64,000 nt of DNA, from contig NC_134646.1 in NCBI RefSeq assembly GCF_030463565.1, forward strand, positions 19,697,296-19,761,295, read 5' to 3'. Positions 59,801 to 64,000 of the stretch are shown piece by piece (the first letter of the stretch is position 1; every line of letters starts with the position of its first letter). A program made the translations under genes and the position numbers. A model generated the notes under the pieces. That model was not told where the DNA came from and ran no database searches. It saw nothing but the letters and a program-made list of their open reading frames with translations. The stretch is from Pelecanus crispus. Lineage: Eukaryota; Chordata; Aves; Pelecaniformes; Pelecanidae.

Positions 59801-62800
59801 GAAACTATGCGCACAAGTATCCATATTCATTTGCATGTGAAAATGCCACCATTATTAAAGTGTGTGGCTTAGTGGACATTTGCATTACAGCCTAACTGTG
59901 AAAGAACTCTTTTTTTCCAGTTTACGCTAGAATTCATTTGTCTCCAGGTGAAAATAATCTTACTGTTTTTTAGTGATTAAATTTGTAATATGTGTTCCAG
60001 ACATGAATATATCAGCGGGTACTACGGAACATCCCCGTATTTAATCTCAAAGCTAATGGCTGATTTAATACCCATGAGGACTATACCAAGCATCATCTTC
60101 ACCTGTATAATTTACTTCATGTTAGGCAAGTATGGTCTCCTACAGTCCCATTACAACCCCCTCAATAAATCAACAAGGCACTCATATTTTATATATGTGC
60201 ATGTATACATGTATATTTATATAGGCTAAAGCACTACATCAGCATGGCAGTGGTTACTGCGCTTGCTTGTAGCATACCATGCTGTTTACAGAAAAGACAC
60301 ACTTTCAAAAATGTAAGCATTCATGTTAGAATCCGTGGCATGTCTCACCTCCACTGTCTCTAGAAGGAAGCGTGCCATAACCATTACTATGTGGGTTTGA
60401 TTTATTCCTTTTCATTTATGGCCATCTTAGCTTCCAGTGACTTCTACAAGATACTTTTTCCATCATTGCAAGAATATCTATCAAAGAAAAGGTTTTTTTT
60501 AAGAACTTAATATTGTGTGAATTAAGATCAGCTTACTCTTTTTGGTGAAATGCCTTCTGGTTAGTGAGCAGACTTCGAAAATTGCTGGCACCAACTTTTA
60601 CAACCCTAGAACACCTTCAAATGTCATGCTCAAAACAAGTCCCAAGCAGATGATTTTCCTAGGGTAAGGTTTCAGATTACAACATCATTTTGGATGTCCC
60701 AAAAGCTTGAAAGTGCAAGCAAAATTTAAAAATAATCACAGTTCTCTTTGGTCTGAGTTTTTTTCCCTAAGGAATAGGAAACAAGGCTGCATCAGCAAGA
60801 GGCTCTCAGACTCCTCACTGGAGTGAGACAGACCTTGCTACCAAATCCATAGCCACCCAAAGGCCACTAGGTCCATTAGGAGAGCTCTCTGCTGGAAACA
60901 AGTGAAAAGCTGTACAACTGCTGCTCGTGGAAGTGCACTAGAAATGTCTCCTTTGAAAGACAACTTGAAGCCACAGTGAAGCCTTCACCTTGGACTGTGT
61001 GGAGTACAGTACTGTAAAATCTACCCATTCTGCTATCTCCAGGGTTACTGCAGTTACAGGCATGCTACTTATTCATCCTGTCCTCTGTTGACAGGGCATA
61101 CACATATGGGCTGTCACAAGCCCCACTGCAGTCTTGGGTCTCAGTGACATAGCCTATGCTGTCAGACAAAATGTATTCTGTAGGCAGGATACACTATGTA
61201 AGTCAGGATAGTGTTCAGGTTATGGTAGAGCTTTTGGCAGGATCATACTGATACCCTTCTTGTTCTGATCTTTAAGGTTTGAAACCAACAGTAGAAGCCT
61301 TCTTTACAATGATGTTTACCCTTATGATGGTGTCCTACACAGCGACTTCCATGGCACTAGCCATTGCAGCAGGACAGAGCGTGGTCGCTGTAGCAAACCT
61401 GCTCACGACTATCACATTTGTTTTTATGATTGTGAGTAGCACTATTCACTTTCTAGACTGAATCCTGAAATCCTAGAAATTCTGAAATCTAGAAATCCTA
61501 CCAGTACAGAGTTCTCCTGAATTCTGCAAAAAGACTGTGGGGTTGAGCATGTCGAATATCCTGATTTGTCCGATTTCACTATTCTGATACTGTGGGCGTT
61601 GAACATTCTGATTTGTCCTTTTAGCTAACAAGAACCGGGGGGCCAGAGGGCTGGGTGTGAGGGGGAGGGAGAGTGGTTCCTCTGCCCTCTTCTCTGCGGC
61701 TCTGGCAGCCAGCATACTGCCTGGAAAGCAGAAAAGCAGCCTAGAGCTACATTTTGTTCACTCTCCTTAAGCTTTGCCAAAGACAAATTTGGCTGGCTGA
61801 GGACACGACCTGCAGCCTCCTGCTCTCTGAGACCACTACTGTAGTTGCCCTCCCCAGCTGCAGAGCTAACCATCGGGCATGTTAGAACTGGACAACACAC
61901 AAACAGCTACAGTTAGAAGACAGGCACCATAAACAGCGAGGCAGTGCTGAACCAGCAGCCAAAACCCACGTTGCCTCAGACTCAGGGCACACAAGCAAAG
62001 CCAAGTGCACCCCTTCAGCAACTCCACACACCCAAGTAACAGCAGATAGTTCATGTGAACCCATATGGGACCCACAGATGGGAAGCATCTGGGTTTAGTG
62101 CATGGGTGAAAGCATTCCCTGTTACTCATTTCGGGAGAAGGACCACATGGGGTTATGTCTCAAAGCTGGGTAACATATTATTCCTTCCCTCTCCCCTGTT
62201 CTTCTACTGGAAGAGTTTCTTCCGCTAGAAATGCCTTCCCACTTGTTTTTAATTTGAAGAAGCAGAGTCAAGCGCTAGAGAAGAACACACAGTAACAGCA
62301 TGTAATCTGTAATTTGGGTTTTTTTTGTTGTTGTTGTTGTTGTGGCTTTTTTGTAATCCTTGCCTCTAGATTTTCTCCGGGTTGCTGGTCAATCTCACAA
62401 GCATCATGTCCTGGCTCTCCTGGCTCAAATACTTTAGCATCCCTCGATATGGAATGACAGTAAGTGCTGTATTTTCCTGTGTACAGACATGGAAAAGATT
62501 TGCTAGAAAGGAACGTCTTTACTCATGATAAAGAGAACTCCAAACTTTATGGGCTAATGAGCAAAAGGTAAACTAATTAGATACAGCAACCTCAGAATGT
62601 AGTGCAGTATCTTGAAACAAGAAAGGCTTCTCATCAACCAGCACCCACTGCTGTTTAGAAGAGCTCATTTCTCTAACTTGGAAACACCATGCAAGAGAGA
62701 GACCCTCAACAACTACATCCACTGGAATGCACTTGGACAAAAATGATACAAAGTAAAGAACAATGTTATCCCTAAAACCCAATTCTTCTCTTTTCCATCA

Positions 62801-63873
62801 ATCAAACAAAAAGTTGTCAAGCTAAAACTTTTCTCCCAATTTTTGATAACTTAAGCCAGGATGATGTTTTGCAGAGAAATTTGGGCATTAATATGCCTGT
62901 GCAGAAATAGTCTAGCCTGGGGAGGTGTTAAAGCCTGGTGACAAGGGTGCATTACAGGGTGTGGACTGCATACATTCCTCTCTTAAAAGAACTGTGATGC
63001 TCAGTTAAAAAATAGGGATTTGGACAACATCATAAATAGTGATACCATCACGTTTTTTTAGAATAAATTTGAATTGAATTATATCTTGTCTTGTCAATGC
63101 AGCATTCCTTTACCTGCTAATTTCTGTTGTCATTGTTCCTTTTATTTTAAAAGGCTTTACAAATCAATGAATTGACTGGTCTGAACTTTTGCAGCAGCAG
63201 TAACAACACGAATTTAATTAGCAACAATAACTATGAACAGATAAGTGGGCCGTAAGTATTTTGGTGCATTAAAGTGAATCCCACCACCAGTAACTTACAA
63301 AGTTCTAGCACATTAGTCTGTTTGTGAGATACTTGCTAATGACCAGCAGAATCTGGGAGTTTTTATATGGACAATGATGTTTTGACTGGGTTTTTGCATT
63401 CTGTCTGCAGAGAACATTCTGCTTATTGTCATATTTAGTATTTATAACGCTAGAGATATCTGGCATTATGCTTCTCACTTTTCTTTAAACTGTGTTTACT
63501 GAAACACATACATACACTACAATTATAAAGCCTCACAAAACCCATTTCAGCCTCCTACAGGAAACTGATTGTAGCTGCAAGAAAAAGAAATTTACAAATA
63601 GCAAATAAAATAGTAACATATAGCTGGTGTTTGCCTGGCCTACTATAAACACTACAACTTCTAGGGATCTTCCTAGATACTTCAAACTGACTAAGTTTAT
63701 AAATGTGTGTGTTTATCTGTAGGTGGTGTACTGGAGATGAATATCTGAAAACTCAAGGTATTGATGCAAGTAGCTGGGGCCTGTGGCAGAACCACCTGGC
63801 TCTGGCCTGCATGACAGTAATGTTCCTTGCCATTGCATTCCTGAAACTGCACTTCATGAAGAAGTTCTCTTAA
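47668..63873 (+). CDS. ABCG2: ABCG2, ATP-binding cassette half-transporter
   Basis: The coding exons are 47668-47873, 49769-49828, 50303-50417, 52201-52353, 52751-52908, 53683-53834, 54301-54405, 55911-56161, 58637-58719, 59327-59416, 60001-60125, 61277-61431, 62370-62459, 63154-63251 and 63723-63873. They sum to 1,992 nt, 663 residues plus stop (human 655), with every junction in phase. The product is a G-subfamily half-transporter: an N-terminal ATPase domain then six membrane helices, working as a dimer at the plasma membrane to export urate, porphyrins, sulfated conjugates and drugs. Visible motifs are Walker A GPTGSGKS (Lys87), Q-loop Gln127, signature VSGGERKR (188-194), Walker B ILFLDEP (Asp211, Glu212) and the H-loop His244. 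Residues matching human Phe431, Phe432, Asn436, Phe439, Glu446, Arg482 and the Leu554/Leu555 plug are kept. Odd points are Lys142 at the human Gln141 site, Gly467 at human Arg465, no match for Cys603, and a GC donor in the intron after exon 12. Confidence 0.97.
49769..49828 (+). CDS. ABCG2: ABCG2 exon 3, Walker A
   Basis: 60 bases encoding [19 protein letters not shown], with the ATP-binding P-loop and catalytic Lys87. Human ABCG2 has GPTGGGKS here; the bird copy has the more usual GSGKS form. Confidence 0.95.
50303..50417 (+). CDS. ABCG2: ABCG2 exon 4, to the Q-loop
   Basis: 115 bases, residues 89-127, including [10 protein letters not shown] and ending in SGYVVQ with the Q-loop glutamine. 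The codon spanning the upstream junction reads Phe88, where human has Ser. Confidence 0.95.
50745..51385 (+). mobile_element. CR1 3' fragment in ABCG2 intron 4 (dimeric-tail subfamily)
   Basis: It starts with an RT C-terminal part in one frame ([27 protein letters not shown]) and continues through the CR1 3' untranslated part. Two tail blocks follow (GATGATCTTAGAGGTCC near 51,180 and GATGATCTTAAAGGTC near 51,338), ending ATTCTATGATTCTATAA. It is in the same orientation as ABCG2. Confidence 0.9.
52201..52353 (+). CDS. ABCG2: ABCG2 exon 5, with Lys142
   Basis: 153 bases, residues 128-178, preceded by a T13 polypyrimidine run. It carries [20 protein letters not shown]. Codon 142 (AAG, 52243-52245) is Lys at the position of human Gln141. 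Confidence 0.95.
52751..52908 (+). CDS. ABCG2: ABCG2 exon 6, signature and Walker B
   Basis: 158 bases, residues 179-230 and two bases of codon 231. It holds [18 protein letters not shown] (signature), [15 protein letters not shown] (Walker B, catalytic Glu212, D-loop) and [10 protein letters not shown]. Confidence 0.96.
53683..53834 (+). CDS. ABCG2: ABCG2 exon 7, H-loop
   Basis: 152 bases, residues 231-281 and the first base of codon 282. It has [20 protein letters not shown] with the switch histidine 244 and ends YFQSIG. Confidence 0.95.
54301..54405 (+). CDS. ABCG2: ABCG2 exon 8
   Basis: 105 bases, residues 282-316 and the first base of codon 317. It encodes [20 protein letters not shown] followed by a polar linker that is poorly conserved with human. 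Confidence 0.93.
55911..56161 (+). CDS. ABCG2: ABCG2 exon 9, linker to membrane domain
   Basis: 251 bases, residues 317-400, from the linker through [16 protein letters not shown] and [18 protein letters not shown] to ASIAQ at the start of the membrane domain. The acceptor is a CAGCAG tandem (55908-55913); using the second AG would start the exon at 55914 and drop one Ala without losing frame. Confidence 0.92.
56162..58636 (+). other. ABCG2: ABCG2 intron 9
   Basis: 2,475 bp, GTAACG donor and TTTAG acceptor. A TGTGTGTGTCTG stretch lies near 57,110. Open frames of up to 112 codons on the minus strand have no family resemblance. No repeat could be identified. Confidence 0.7.
58637..58719 (+). 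CDS. ABCG2: ABCG2 exon 10, membrane helix 1
   Basis: 83 bases, residues 401-428. The hydrophobic helix [17 protein letters not shown] is followed by KKDSAGLQN. Confidence 0.95.
59327..59416 (+). CDS. ABCG2: ABCG2 exon 11, membrane helix 2
   Basis: 90 bases, residues 428-458. [19 protein letters not shown] contains the cavity residues equivalent to human Phe431, Phe432, Asn436 and Phe439, followed by VAEKKIF. Confidence 0.96.
60001..60125 (+). CDS. ABCG2: ABCG2 exon 12, membrane helix 3, GC donor
   Basis: 125 bases, residues 458-499 and the first base of codon 500. It encodes [14 protein letters not shown], then [20 protein letters not shown]. Arg484 (AGG, 60077-60079) matches human Arg482. 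The exon ends at TTAG|GCAAGT, a GC splice donor. Confidence 0.94.
60126..60131 (+). other. ABCG2: GC-AG splice donor of ABCG2 intron 12
   Basis: The donor reads G|GCAAGT. The phase (one base into codon 500) and the conserved protein (FMLG|LKP) demand this site. The nearest GT, four bases on, would break the frame. GC donors are a known minor class with an otherwise strong consensus, as here. Confidence 0.9.
60132..61276 (+). other. ABCG2: ABCG2 intron 12
   Basis: The rest of the GC-AG intron, ending TCTTTAAG at 61276. It has a (TATA/CATG)-rich stretch near 60,190-60,225. No gene or repeat was recognised. Confidence 0.7.
61277..61431 (+). CDS. ABCG2: ABCG2 exon 13, helices 4-5
   Basis: 155 bases, residues 500-551. 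It encodes [20 protein letters not shown] and [17 protein letters not shown], ending in FVFMI. Confidence 0.95.
62319..62344 (+). repeat. T8 (GTT)n microsatellite in ABCG2 intron 13
   Basis: Eight T residues are followed by five to six GTT units, about 25 bp upstream of the exon 14 acceptor. Together with the T-rich stretch after it, it may extend the polypyrimidine region. Confidence 0.85.
62370..62459 (+). CDS. ABCG2: ABCG2 exon 14, leucine plug
   Basis: 90 bases, residues 552-581. [19 protein letters not shown] includes the two leucines that form the plug between the cavities in human ABCG2, and it ends IPRYGMT. Confidence 0.95.
63154..63251 (+). CDS. ABCG2: ABCG2 exon 15, last extracellular loop
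   Basis: 98 bases, residues 582-613 and two bases of codon 614. After [13 protein letters not shown] (Cys594, human Cys592) comes an Asn/Ser-rich loop with a glycosylation sequon at Asn598, matching human Asn596. The loop is six residues longer than in human and has no cysteine at the human Cys603 site. Confidence 0.93.
63723..63873 (+). CDS. ABCG2: ABCG2 exon 16, C-terminus
   Basis: 151 bases, residues 614-663 plus TAA. It starts WCTGDEYL (Cys616, human Cys608), followed by the last helix ([19 protein letters not shown]) and the basic end MKKFS. Confidence 0.95.
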
Positions 63874-64000
63874 CACCAAAATGAAAAATGCAATTCCCAC
63901 TGTTCAGTAGTTTGATAAACTGTGCAACTGACTCGATTCTTATTTGAGACCTTCCTTTGCACTTTTGTTTATGATTACACAAGTCAACAATGTGAATGTC
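63874..64000 (+). other. ABCG2: ABCG2 3' untranslated region (start)
   Basis: The sequence after the TAA stop shows no AATAAA before the window ends, so the transcript probably continues beyond it. Confidence 0.7.

Noticed and set aside
60026-60028. First thought: loss of the drug-range arginine (human Arg482) in ABCG2
   Set aside because: Counting back from the human cysteines 592, 603 and 608 shows this Gly matches Arg465. The Arg482 match (codon 484) is intact.
1-64000. CRISPR arrays, bacterial operons, tRNA or rRNA genes
   Set aside because: No direct-repeat/spacer pattern, no prokaryotic gene spacing and no recognisable tRNA or rRNA sequence. The DNA is vertebrate nuclear sequence.

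Overview
The window looks like avian nuclear DNA. It holds CR1 LINE fragments ending in the bird-type ATTCTATGATTCTATGA tail, five copies of one roughly 570-bp solo LTR, three decayed proviruses, and intron-split vertebrate genes. The species cannot be named from sequence alone.

Layout. (1) 1-7,300: an LTR-like piece, two solo LTRs facing each other (724-1326 and 1372-1936), and a 5'-truncated CR1 (about 2546-3783). (2) 7,326-15,930: two tandem PLAC8-family genes on the + strand (coding 7340-9520 and 14577-15788). They share exon layout and a stop codon split TG|A by the last intron. A solo LTR sits antisense in an intron of the first, and a CpG-rich block with a CR1 tail lies between them. 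(3) 15,970-37,200: a retroelement nest. It contains provirus A (+, gag-pro-pol, RNase H missing, a solo LTR inside its 3' LTR), another solo LTR, a tandemly duplicated unit (22.74-24.15 kb), a degenerate minisatellite (25.1-25.5 kb), provirus B (-, env-PPT-LTR-PBS-gag-pro-pol, so two proviruses sharing one LTR) and provirus C (+, with a CR1 in gag and foreign sequence in its 5' LTR). No provirus has an intact gene set. (4) 38.4-39.6 kb: a strong CpG island, the best candidate for the ABCG2 promoter and untranslated first exon. (5) 47,661-64,000: ABCG2 on the + strand, complete from start to stop in 15 coding exons. The predicted protein is 663 residues and every junction keeps frame.

Functional picture. 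ABCG2 is a half-size ABC exporter that works as a dimer at the plasma membrane and carries urate and many xenobiotics. All nucleotide-binding motifs and the known central-cavity residues are present. Three details stand out: Lys at the site of human Gln141 (the gout-linked Q141K position), loss of the cysteine matching human Cys603 in an enlarged last extracellular loop, and a GC-AG intron. The PLAC8-like genes encode small cysteine-rich proteins of 114 and 111 residues. Nothing in the sequence ties them functionally to ABCG2.

Exon calls rest on splice consensus, phase continuity and remembered human ABCG2 and PLAC8 proteins. No alignment or transcript data were available. Repeat boundaries marked approximate are judged by eye.
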